27,120 bases of DNA from Thermoleophilia bacterium (lineage in GTDB: Bacteria; Actinomycetota; Thermoleophilia; Gaiellales; JAICJC01): positions 1-27,120 of the forward strand of contig JAICJM010000036.1 in the NCBI GenBank assembly GCA_025928435.1, given 5' to 3'. A program made the translations under genes and the position numbers. The notes beneath the pieces are model-generated. The model searched no databases. It saw only the letters and a list, made by a program, of their open reading frames with translations, and was not told where the DNA came from. Shown here in pieces: positions 6,405 through 12,978 of this stretch. How positions within the stretch are numbered: the stretch's first letter is position 1; each line of letters opens with the position of its first letter.

Positions 6405-7755
6405 GGCCGTGCGGGCGCTTGCGCCCGTGCCGGACGCGTGGCTCGTCGGCGGCAGCGTCCGCGACCTCATGCTCGGGCGCGACGTCGTCGACGTCGACCT
6501 CGTGGTCGCCGACGACCCGGCGGCGGCGGCCCGCTCGCTGGCGCGGACGGCCGGCGGCGCCCCGTTCCCGCTGTCCGACCGCCACGGCGCCTGGCGGGTC
6601 GTGCGCGACGGCCGCACGGTCGACATCAGCCGCAGCCACGGCCCGGTTGCCGACGACCTGGGCCGGCGCGACTTCACGATCAACGCGATGGCCGTCCCGC
6701 TCGCGGGCGGCGACGTGATCGACCCGCACGGCGGCCGCGCCGACCTCGAGGCGGGGCGGCTGCGGGCCGTCTCCGACGAGGTCTTCGCGGACGACCCGCT
6801 GCGGCTGCTGCGCCTGGCCCGGCTCGCGCACGAGCTCGGCTTTGCGGTCGACCCCGACGCCGAGCGCCTCGCCCGCCGCGACGCCCACCTGGCCGACCGG
6901 CCGAGCGGGGAGCGCGTCCTCACCGAGATCCGGCGGCTGCTCGAGCCCGACCATCCCGAGGAGGGCGTCCGCCTGCTCGACCGGCTGGGAGTGCTCGACA
7001 TCGTCCTGCCGGAGATGGCGGCGATGCGCGGCGTCGGGCAGAGCGCGTTCCACCATCTGGACGTCTTCGACCACACGCTCAAGGTGCTCGACGCGGCCGC
7101 GGACGTCTCGGCCAATCCCGAGCACTACCTGCGCGACGCGGCCCGGCCGGTCGAGGCGGCGCTCGACGCGGACGTCGGCAACGGGTTCACCGGCCACACC
7201 GGGCTGCGGCTGGCGGCGCTCTTCCACGACATCGAGAAGCCGGCCACCCGGACTGTCTCGGACGAGGGCCGGGTCGGGTTCATGGGCCACGACCGGCTCG
7301 GCGCCGACACGGCGGCGCGCGTCCTCGAGCGGTGGCGCGCGTCGCACGCGCTGACCCGCTTCTGCCGGGTGCTCGTCGCCGAGCACCTGCGGCTGGGCTT
7401 CATGGTGCGGGAGCGGCCGTTCGACCGGCGGACGGCCTACCGGTACCTGCAGGCGACTGCGCCCCACGCGTACGAGAGCATCGTCATCTCGCTCGCCGAC
7501 CGCCTCGCCACGAGGGGCGTGCGGGCCCGGCAGGCGTACGTGCGCGCGCATGCGCAGGCGGCGGTCGAGCTGATCCGGCTCCTTCGCGAGCTGGAGTCCG
7601 AGCAGCGCGAGCCGCTGCTGCGCGGCGACGAGATCGCCGGGCTGGCGGGCGTGCGCGGGCCGCGGATCGGCGAGCTGGTCGCGCGGCTGGCCGAGGAGCA
7701 GGCGGCCGGGACGGTCACGACGCGGGAGGAGGCGATCGCGCTTGTCCGGGACTAA
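6385..7755 (+). CDS. CCA tRNA nucleotidyltransferase / poly(A) polymerase family protein with HD domain
   Basis: A class II nucleotidyltransferase of 456 residues, either adding CCA to tRNA 3' ends or polyadenylating RNA. The head has WLVGGSVRDLMLGRDVVDVDLVV split as GGSVRD (~22-27) and the catalytic DVD (~36-38), then RRDFTINAMAV, IDPHGG and DDPLRLLRLARLAHELGF, which are standard neck motifs. A C-terminal HD phosphohydrolase-like domain contains HLDVFDHTLKVLD and ALFHDIEKPAT (~285-295). An HD domain is frequent in CCA enzymes of bacteria, so a tRNA role is favoured, but sequence alone does not separate CCA-adding from poly(A) activity. ATG 6385 lies inside alr (20-base overlap), and its own end overlaps the next gene by 14 bases, extending the operon. 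Confidence 0.9.
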   Translation: MSLPGLEAVRALAPVPDAWLVGGSVRDLMLGRDVVDVDLVVADDPAAAARSLARTAGGAPFPLSDRHGAWRVVRDGRTVDISRSHGPVADDLGRRDFTINAMAVPLAGGDVIDPHGGRADLEAGRLRAVSDEVFADDPLRLLRLARLAHELGFAVDPDAERLARRDAHLADRPSGERVLTEIRRLLEPDHPEEGVRLLDRLGVLDIVLPEMAAMRGVGQSAFHHLDVFDHTLKVLDAAADVSANPEHYLRDAARPVEAALDADVGNGFTGHTGLRLAALFHDIEKPATRTVSDEGRVGFMGHDRLGADTAARVLERWRASHALTRFCRVLVAEHLRLGFMVRERPFDRRTAYRYLQATAPHAYESIVISLADRLATRGVRARQAYVRAHAQAAVELIRLLRELESEQREPLLRGDEIAGLAGVRGPRIGELVARLAEEQAAGTVTTREEAIALVRD

Positions 7756-8419
7756 CCGCTTCGACCGCACCGCCGATCTCTACGCCGCGCACGCGGCCGA
7801 CAAGGACTGGACCGGGTTCGTGGCCTGGTGCGAGGCGCGCGCGGACGATCGCGTGCTCGACGTCGCCGGCGGCCCGGGGGCGCTCGCGCGCGCGCTCGCG
7901 GGGAGGGTCGCGTCGGTCACGGTGCTGGACTCGGCCTCGGCGCTGCTCGCGCATGCGCCGGAAGGCGTGGAGACGGTGGTCGGGCGGGCCGAGCAGCTGC
8001 CGTTCGCGCAGGCGTCGTTCGACCTCGTCACGTGCGTCAACTCGCTCCACCACATCGACCGGCCGGCGCGGGCCCTCGACGAGATGGCGCGCGTGCTGGC
8101 GCCCGGCGGGCGGCTCGTGCTCGAGGACATGGTGGCCGACCCCGATCCCCGCCGCGCGCGCCGGTGGGAGGAGATCGAGCGCCTCCGCGATCCCGAGCAC
8201 GGGCGGCTGATCTCCCCGGGCGACACGCGCGGGCCGCTTCAGGCAGCGGGCATGCACATCGACGCCGAGGAGACGTGGCTGCGGACGAACCGGGTCGACC
8301 GGTGGCTGGCCGTGGCGGGGACGGGCGAGCCGGCGGCGTCGCGGGTGCGCGAGATGATCGGCGGGCCCGAGTTCGAGGTGCGCGTCTGGCGGGCGCGCTA
8401 CCGGCGGCCGGCGGGCTGA
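7742..8419 (+). CDS. Class I SAM-dependent methyltransferase
   Basis: A 225-residue Rossmann methyltransferase of the UbiE/Methyltransf_11 type. Motif I is VLDVAGGPGALARAL (~43-57), the acidic end of strand 2 is VTVLDSAS, motif III/IV lies around AEQLPFAQASFDLVTCVNSLHHI, and motif VI is LAPGGRLVLEDM. The substrate is not evident. TTG 7742 is the only plausible start before motif I; it lies 14 bases inside the preceding gene, with a GGAGG-like sequence about ten bases upstream, so it is the last gene of the acpS-led unit. Its 3' end overlaps the convergent thpR gene by 22 bases (8398-8419). Confidence 0.88.
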   Translation: MSGTNRFDRTADLYAAHAADKDWTGFVAWCEARADDRVLDVAGGPGALARALAGRVASVTVLDSASALLAHAPEGVETVVGRAEQLPFAQASFDLVTCVNSLHHIDRPARALDEMARVLAPGGRLVLEDMVADPDPRRARRWEEIERLRDPEHGRLISPGDTRGPLQAAGMHIDAEETWLRTNRVDRWLAVAGTGEPAASRVREMIGGPEFEVRVWRARYRRPAG

Positions 8420-8958
8420 CCGCCTCCCAGCGGGAGGCTCGCGAGCGTGGTGTAGCGCGGGCCGTCCGGGCCGAGCTCGGACTGCACGAGGGCGAGCTCG
8501 GAGACGGGGAGCCGGGCGTCCGCCAGTGGCCGGGGACCGGGCCAGTCGCGCAGCTCGGCGCGGCCGCGCAGGCGCGCGAGGGTCAGGTGGGGCGTGCCGG
8601 GCCGGGCGCGGCGCGCGTCCGGGGCGTGGGTCGCTGCGGCCGCGGCGACCGCGTTCACAAGCGCCTCGTAGGCGGGTGTCGCCGGTGCGATTCCCCACAG
8701 CATCCGCGGCCGCCGGGGCGGGCCGGGCGCGATCGCCTCGACGGTCAGCTCGGTCGGCGCGTGGTGGACGCAGGCGTCGGCGAGCGCCTCCGTGAGGGCG
8801 GGGACGGCGTCCGGATCGACGTCGCCGAGGAAGTGGATCGTGACGTGCACGTTCTCGGGCGACGTCGGGCGGAGCTCGGGCGTGGCGAGCTCGGCCGCGG
8901 CGCCGGCGAGCTCCTCGGCCAGCGCCGGCGGCGGGATCGCGGCGACGAACAGACGCAC
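8398..8958 (-). CDS. thpR: RNA 2',3'-cyclic phosphodiesterase
   Basis: A two-histidine (2H) phosphoesterase, formerly called 2'-5' RNA ligase. It opens 2',3'-cyclic phosphate ends on RNA. 186 residues, typical. Both catalytic HxT motifs are present: NVHVTIHFLG (H38-V-T40) and PHLTLARL (H124-L-T126). The N-terminus MRLFVAAIPPP is characteristic and fixes the GTG start at 8958. A TATGGA hexamer lies six bases upstream on the minus strand, so it may be leaderless, although the hexamer lacks the usual final T. Convergent with and overlapping the methyltransferase by 22 bases. No sign of damage. Confidence 0.94.
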   Translation of the reverse strand: MRLFVAAIPPPALAEELAGAAAELATPELRPTSPENVHVTIHFLGDVDPDAVPALTEALADACVHHAPTELTVEAIAPGPPRRPRMLWGIAPATPAYEALVNAVAAAAATHAPDARRARPGTPHLTLARLRGRAELRDWPGPRPLADARLPVSELALVQSELGPDGPRYTTLASLPLGGGQPAGRR

Positions 8959-9100
8959 GCCCGTTCCATACCCGATCCCCTCTAAGGCGGGGAGCCCCTA
9001 TCCCCTTTCCGGGGGACGTCCCGGGCCGATCGCCGCTACAAAATCCCTGCTCCTGTGGGGATTCGCCTCCACGACCCTCACCCTCACGCGAGGAGCCTTC

Positions 9101-9271
9101 ATGCCCGCCGAACGCCTGACGCCCGCCGACCACGCCGACCACGCCGACACGATCGCCCAGATCCGCGACGCCGCCCGCACCACCCGCGCCGCGCTGGGCC
9201 GCCTCACCCTCGAAGGCTGGCTCGCGGTCGCGTGCGTGTTCGTCGTCATGTGGGCGCTCGGCTGGTTGTAG
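9101..9271 (+). CDS. 56-residue single-pass membrane protein
   Basis: A small protein I do not recognise. Residues 1-36 are charged and helical with a short ADHADHAD repeat (residues 9-16, encoded by a tandem 9-base repeat). Residues 40-56 (GWLAVACVFVVMWALGWL region) form one C-terminal membrane helix with almost nothing after it, a tail-anchored layout. ATG 9101 is chosen over longer upstream frames because AGGAG lies about eight bases before it and the codons from here on are typical of the genome. It lies 48 bases upstream of the molybdopterin oxidoreductase on the same strand and may be cotranscribed, suggesting but not proving a membrane partner or anchor role. Confidence 0.68.
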   Translation: MPAERLTPADHADHADTIAQIRDAARTTRAALGRLTLEGWLAVACVFVVMWALGWL

Positions 9272-9319
9272 ACGGGCGCCGCCTGGAAAACGCCGGCCCG
9301 GTCTGCTTGAGTCTCGTCC

Positions 9320-11338
9320 GTGGCCGACACCAAGCTTCGCACCACGTGCCCGCGCGACTGCTACGACGCGTGCGGCATCCTGGTGACGGTGCGGGACGGC
9401 GCGATCCGGTCGGTGCGCGGCGATCCCGATCATCCGGTCAGCCGGGGCAAGCTGTGCCGCAAGTGCTCGATCGGGTACAACGGCGTGTTCCTCGATCCCG
9501 ACGCGCGGCTGACGACCCCGCTGCGGCGCACCGGGCCGAAGGGCGCGGGTGGGTTCGAGCCGGTGGGATGGGACGACGCGCTGGCGGAGATCGCTCGGCG
9601 CTGGAGGGCGATCTGCGACGGCCCGGGCGCGCACACGATCCTGAACGCGCACTACACGGGAACGTGCTCCGTCATCGCCGGGAGCTTCGGGTCGCGCTTC
9701 TTCCGCCGTCTGGGCGCGACCGAGGTCGACCCCGACTCGGTCTGTAACAAGGCGGGGCACGTGGCGCTCGGCTACGTCTACGGCACGTCGGTGACCGGGT
9801 TCGATCCGCGGGCGGCTCGAGACGCCGCGTGCATCCTGGTGTGGGGGGCGAACCCGTCGGCCTCGGCGCCGCACGCGCACGATCACTGGCTCCCCGAGGC
9901 GCCTGGACGGGTGATCGTGGTCGACCCGGTGCGGACGCCGACCGCGGCGCGGGCCGACCTGCACCTGCAGCCGTTTCCCGGGAGCGATGCCGCGCTCGCG
10001 TTCGCGATGCTGCACGTGATCGTCCGCGACGGCCATGCCGACCGCGATCTTCTGGAACGCCACGCGGTTGGCTGGGACGAGCTCGAGCCGGCGCTCGAGT
10101 CGTGCACGCCTGAGTGGGCCGAGACCGTGACGGGCGTGGCGCCGGCGCTCCTCGAGGAGGCGGCGGCGGCCTACGGCGCCGGGCCGTCCCTCCTGTGGAT
10201 GGGCCAGGGCCTGCAGCGGCAGGTGACCGGCGGGAACGTGATGCGGGCCGTCTCCCTCCTCCCGGCGGTGAGCGGGAACATCGGCCGGGCCGGCGCCGGG
10301 TTCCTGTACCTGAACGACCGGTTCGACGTCGACGAGGACTGGCTGCTCCCGCCCGGGCTGGGCGATCCGCCGCCGCCCGTCAGCCACATGGACCTGGCGG
10401 GGATCCTCGAGCAGCCGCAGGCCGGCCGCAGCCTCGTCTGCTGGAACATCAACATCGCCGCGTCCAACCCCGACCAGGCGCGCCTGCGCCGCGCGCTCGA
10501 GCGGGAGGACCTCTTCACGGTGGCGATCGACGTGTTCGCGACCGACACGTGCGACCTCGCCGACATCGTCCTGCCGGCGGCGAGCTTCCTCGAGTTCGAC
10601 GATCTCCTTGCGAGCTACTTCGACCTGTCGCTCTCGGCGCAGGTGAAGATCGTCGATCCGCCCGGGCTGGCGCTCCCCAACCAGGAGATCTTCCGCCGCC
10701 TGGCCGCGGCGATGGGCTTCTCCGAGCCGGAGCTGCACGAGTCGGACCGGAGCATGATCGACACGATGCTCGCGCACTGCGATGCGGTGGACGGCTTCGC
10801 GGAGCTGGCGCGGCTCGGCACCGTCCCGTTGACCCCCGATCCGGTGATCCAGTTCTCCGACCTGCGGTTCCCGACCCCGAGCGGACGCATCGAGATCGCC
10901 TCGGCGACGGCCGCGGCGGACGGCCACCCCAGAGTCCCGCAGCCGTGGAGCGACCCGCGCCCTGCCGACGGCCGGCTGCGGCTCCTGACGCCCGCCTCAT
11001 CCTGGACGCTGAACGACACGTTCGCCAACGACCCCAAGATCGCCCGCCGGATCGGCGAGGGCACCGTGACGCTGCATCCCCTCGACGCGACCCGGCGCGG
11101 CCTCGCGGAGGGCGACCGCGTCCGGCTGCGGAACGCGACGGGATCGCTGGAGCTCGCCGTCGCCGTGTCGGACATCGTCCCGCCGGGCGTCGCCTATGCG
11201 CCGAAGGGGCGCTGGCCGAAACGCGAGCGGCAGCATGCGAACGTGAACGTCCTCAACGACGGCCGCAAGGCCGACTTCGGGGGGAGCACGGCGGTCCACG
11301 GCGTCGAGGTGGTCGCCGAGCGCATCGAGCCGGGCTGA
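9320..11338 (+). CDS. Molybdopterin-dependent oxidoreductase (DMSO-reductase superfamily) with 4Fe-4S cluster
   Basis: 672-residue catalytic subunit binding bis-molybdopterin guanine dinucleotide. The N-terminal cluster motif is CPRDCYDACG...KLCRKC (C10, C14, C18, C46). C142 in SVCNKAGHVALGYVYG sits where the Mo-coordinating residue is expected. Further landmarks: LVWGANPSAS, VVDPVRTPTA, WMGQGLQRQ and the C-terminal dinucleotide-binding domain from ~540 (WTLNDTFAND, LHPLDATRRG, LEGD-type loop). No twin-arginine signal is visible, so a cytoplasmic enzyme is likely. Reaction unknown: this branch includes thiosulfate/polysulfide reductase-like and poorly characterised dehydrogenases. GTG 9320 gives a start directly before the cluster motif. 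No electron-transfer subunit is adjacent, only the small membrane protein upstream. Confidence 0.9.
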   Translation: MADTKLRTTCPRDCYDACGILVTVRDGAIRSVRGDPDHPVSRGKLCRKCSIGYNGVFLDPDARLTTPLRRTGPKGAGGFEPVGWDDALAEIARRWRAICDGPGAHTILNAHYTGTCSVIAGSFGSRFFRRLGATEVDPDSVCNKAGHVALGYVYGTSVTGFDPRAARDAACILVWGANPSASAPHAHDHWLPEAPGRVIVVDPVRTPTAARADLHLQPFPGSDAALAFAMLHVIVRDGHADRDLLERHAVGWDELEPALESCTPEWAETVTGVAPALLEEAAAAYGAGPSLLWMGQGLQRQVTGGNVMRAVSLLPAVSGNIGRAGAGFLYLNDRFDVDEDWLLPPGLGDPPPPVSHMDLAGILEQPQAGRSLVCWNINIAASNPDQARLRRALEREDLFTVAIDVFATDTCDLADIVLPAASFLEFDDLLASYFDLSLSAQVKIVDPPGLALPNQEIFRRLAAAMGFSEPELHESDRSMIDTMLAHCDAVDGFAELARLGTVPLTPDPVIQFSDLRFPTPSGRIEIASATAAADGHPRVPQPWSDPRPADGRLRLLTPASSWTLNDTFANDPKIARRIGEGTVTLHPLDATRRGLAEGDRVRLRNATGSLELAVAVSDIVPPGVAYAPKGRWPKRERQHANVNVLNDGRKADFGGSTAVHGVEVVAERIEPG

Positions 11339-11351
11339 GCGGCCCCGCTCA
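11336..11351. terminator. Palindrome containing both stop codons of convergent genes
   Basis: TGAGCGG-CC-CCGCTCA is a perfect inverted repeat. Its first three bases are the TGA of the oxidoreductase and its last three are the reversed TGA of the cupin-TPR gene. It could form a 6-base stem with a 4-base loop. There is no T-tract, so terminator function is a guess. Confidence 0.4.
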
Positions 11352-11990
11352 CCCGCCCTTCGTGAGCTCGCCGAACCGGGGATCGGCCCGGAGCGGCTCG
11401 AGATCGGGATCGTCGCCGGCGTGCTCGGCGAAGGCGGGGCGGAGGCGGAACGCCTCGCCGAGATGCCGGAACGCCGCGTCGACCCGGCCGAGCTGGGCCT
11501 CGGCGCAGGCGAGGTTGTAGAGCACGGACTCGCGGTCCTCGTAGCGATCGAGCGCGTCCAGCAGCTGCTCGCGCGCCTCGGTGTGGCGGCCGGCGTCGAG
11601 CAGCGCGATCACGTCACGGTTCACCTCCCACGAGCGCAACCGGAACGGCCGGCCGGCGGTCGCGCCGACCGAGACCACCGTCGTGTCCGCCTCGACGGCG
11701 ACCGCCGAGCGCGAGACGGCGGGATCGCGGACGAAGACGATCTCGCCGGCCGGCGCGTCGAGCTCGTCGTCTCCGACCGTGAGCCGGGCGTGACCGGTCG
11801 TCACCAGGAAGAGCTCCTCGTGGCCGGACGGGGCCTCGTCGTGGGCGGGGATCAGCGTCCCGCCGGCCTCGTGCGCCGTCCACGCGTTGATGCCGAAGGC
11901 GCGCACGTCCAGGGCGGCCCGGATCGGGCCCCATCCGTCGGCGCGTTCGAGGTCGCCGATCCGCGCCGTCTGATACGCCTGCGCAGTCAC
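11349..11990 (-). CDS. Cupin-TPR fusion protein
   Basis: 213 residues in two parts. Residues ~35-110 form a small beta-barrel cupin: TAHEAGGTLIPAHDEAPSG, HEELFLVTTGHARLTVGDDE and PAGEIVFVRDP are typical cupin strands. His and Glu residues lie at likely ligand positions, though one canonical His is not obvious. Residues ~125-205 form TPR-like helices (LLDAGRHTEAREQLLDAL, SVLYNLACAEAQLGR, AFRHLGEAFRLRP) ending DPDLEPLRADPRFGEL, the pattern of TPR end-of-group repeats. The partner or ligand is unknown. GTG 11990 is preceded by TACGAT (12006 to 12001) ten bases upstream. The 56-residue gene ends 25 bases upstream on the same strand and may be cotranscribed. Confidence 0.85.
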   Translation of the reverse strand: MTAQAYQTARIGDLERADGWGPIRAALDVRAFGINAWTAHEAGGTLIPAHDEAPSGHEELFLVTTGHARLTVGDDELDAPAGEIVFVRDPAVSRSAVAVEADTTVVSVGATAGRPFRLRSWEVNRDVIALLDAGRHTEAREQLLDALDRYEDRESVLYNLACAEAQLGRVDAAFRHLGEAFRLRPAFAEHAGDDPDLEPLRADPRFGELTKGG

Positions 11991-12015
11991 GCAGGAGCGG
12001 ATCGTACCGCTGCGA

Positions 12016-12186
12016 TCAGGCCGCGCGAGCGACCGGGTGACGGCTGTCGAGCGCGCGCAGGAGCTCGGCCAGCTTGATCTCCAGGTCGTTCGGTGTGCGC
12101 ACGGGATAGCCGGACTGCCACTGTCCGCTCGTCTCGGTCACCCGCACGCAGTACATCAGGTTCTGGATGTCGCGTTTGTCGAGCAT
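12016..12186 (-). CDS. 56-residue protein of unknown function
   Basis: A small gene read directly from the minus strand: ATG at 12186, TGA at 12016-12018, 56 residues. It starts MLDKRDIQNLMYCVRV and ends ALDSRHPVARAA. A strong Shine-Dalgarno-like AGGTGGAG sits a few bases upstream. Composition looks genuine: an N-terminal segment with a single Cys, a central SGQWQSGYPVRTPND turn, then an amphipathic helix LEIKLAELLRAL. No family is recognised and no membrane segment or catalytic motif is visible. Overlapping plus-strand frames have worse composition. It lies 25 bases upstream of the cupin-TPR gene and is divergent from the cytochrome c gene (86 bases apart). Confidence 0.68.
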   Translation of the reverse strand: MLDKRDIQNLMYCVRVTETSGQWQSGYPVRTPNDLEIKLAELLRALDSRHPVARAA

Positions 12187-12233
12187 CGTCTCTCCACCTC
12201 GGCGTTCGACGTCGCGGGTGGCATCCCCTGCTT

Positions 12234-12268
12234 GCGGTATATCGCCGGGCCACGGGGTATATTCCCCG
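12234..12268. promoter_or_regulatory. Cytochrome c promoter region with paired TATAT palindromes
   Basis: Two similar elements, GCGGTATATCGC (12234-12245) and CGGGG-TATATT-CCCCG (12253-12268), have TATAT cores starting 20 bases apart (12238 and 12258), near two helical turns. The second core, TATATT at 12258-12263, is the best -10 for the cytochrome gene, nine bases before its ATG at 12273. The arrangement suits a regulator bound at or next to the -10. Confidence 0.45.
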
Positions 12269-12272
12269 CGCC

Positions 12273-12809
12273 ATGCTGAAGGTCTTGATCGCAGGGCTGC
12301 TGGGCACCGTCGCGGGCATCGCCGTGATGGTGGTCGTCATCGTCGTCGCGGGCGGGTCGACCGACAACGCGAGCAGCGTCGGCCTGAACCCGTCGGTCTC
12401 CACCGCCGCCGTCTCGGCGCCTGCCTCCTCGGCGCCTGCCTCCTCGGCGCCCACGTCGACGCCCGGCGGCAGCAGCGGAGGGAGCAGCGGCGGCAGCTCG
12501 AGCGGCGCCACGGGCGACGCGAACGCCGGCAAGGCGGTCTTCGCCTCGAACGGCTGCGGCAGCTGCCACACGCTCGCCGCCGCCAACGCCTCGGGCACGA
12601 TCGGCCCCGACCTCGACAAGATCTCCGGCGACGCGCAGAAGGCGGGCATGCCGCTCAGCGCGTTCATCAAGCAGTCGATCACCGACCCGGCCGCGTTCAC
12701 GGCGTCCGGCGGCCCGTGGACGACGCCCATGCCGACCACCTTCGGCTCGTCGCTCAGCTCGACCCAGATCGACGACCTGGTCGCGCTGATCGAGTCCAGC
12801 CAGTCTTAA
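12273..12809 (+). CDS. Membrane-anchored c-type cytochrome
   Basis: 178 residues. Residues 1-28 are a hydrophobic segment (LIAGLLGTVAGIAVMVVVIVV) acting as an uncleaved anchor or signal. Residues ~33-88 are a flexible Ser/Ala/Pro/Gly linker with the pentapeptide SAPAS repeated, encoded by a 15-base tandem repeat at 12414-12458. Residues ~85-178 are a single cytochrome c domain: haem-binding CGSCH (C95, C98, H99), IGPDLDKI, and a likely axial methionine in TTPMP (M153). The C-terminal helix is STQIDDLVALIES. It would act in electron transfer on the outer face of the membrane, but no oxidase or reductase partner is adjacent. ATG 12273 is supported by TATATT nine bases upstream. Followed directly by a strong stem-loop. 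Confidence 0.93.
   Translation: MLKVLIAGLLGTVAGIAVMVVVIVVAGGSTDNASSVGLNPSVSTAAVSAPASSAPASSAPTSTPGGSSGGSSGGSSSGATGDANAGKAVFASNGCGSCHTLAAANASGTIGPDLDKISGDAQKAGMPLSAFIKQSITDPAAFTASGGPWTTPMPTTFGSSLSSTQIDDLVALIESSQS
12414..12458 (+). repeat. 15-base tandem repeat in the cytochrome c linker
   Basis: Two perfect copies of TCGGCGCCTGCCTCC (12414-12428, 12429-12443) and a third diverged copy (12444-12458), encoding SAPAS-SAPAS-SAPTS. In-frame unit length lets the linker grow or shrink without frameshift. Confidence 0.85.
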
Positions 12810-12836
12810 CGTGGGGGAACCCATGGTTCCCCCACG
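12810..12836 (+). terminator. Strong stem-loop after cytochrome c gene
   Basis: CGTGGGGGAACC-CAT-GGTTCCCCCACG: perfect 12-base arms with a 3-base loop, beginning at the base after the TAA stop. No T-run follows (it is C-rich), so it is either a non-classical terminator or the end of a dispersed intergenic element. Confidence 0.6.
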
Positions 12837-12978
12837 AGCCCCCTCCTTCTGCGGTAGCGGAGAGTGGTCGCGCTTCGGCAAGAGCATGGTCTCGCCTCCG
12901 CCTTCGAGCTTCGGGCTCCGGCGCAGGAACATTCAGCACAACCACTTCCGCGGCGAGTTCGCGGCGGCGGTGCGATGA
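12823..12978 (+). other. Intergenic element with a doubtful 51-codon open frame
   Basis: Between the cytochrome c stem-loop and the TPP enzyme lies a 51-codon frame starting at the ATG in the loop (12823) and ending with a TGA that overlaps the next gene's start as ATGA (12975-12978). Its translation (…SFGLRRRNIQHNHF…) resembles no domain I know. The opposite strand reads …HSPLPQKEGARGG…, the kind of peptide commonly generated by dispersed intergenic palindromic repeats. I favour a non-coding repeat element or leader, but the exact stop/start overlap keeps a small upstream gene possible. Confidence 0.35.

Noticed and set aside
7715..10927. A 1070-residue minus-strand frame
   Set aside because: Low-complexity Arg/Ala/Gly/Pro shadow of the methyltransferase, thpR region and molybdopterin oxidoreductase.
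12037..12279. Plus-strand frame of 80 residues before cytochrome c
   Set aside because: The minus-strand 56-residue gene in the same place has a Shine-Dalgarno and better composition.
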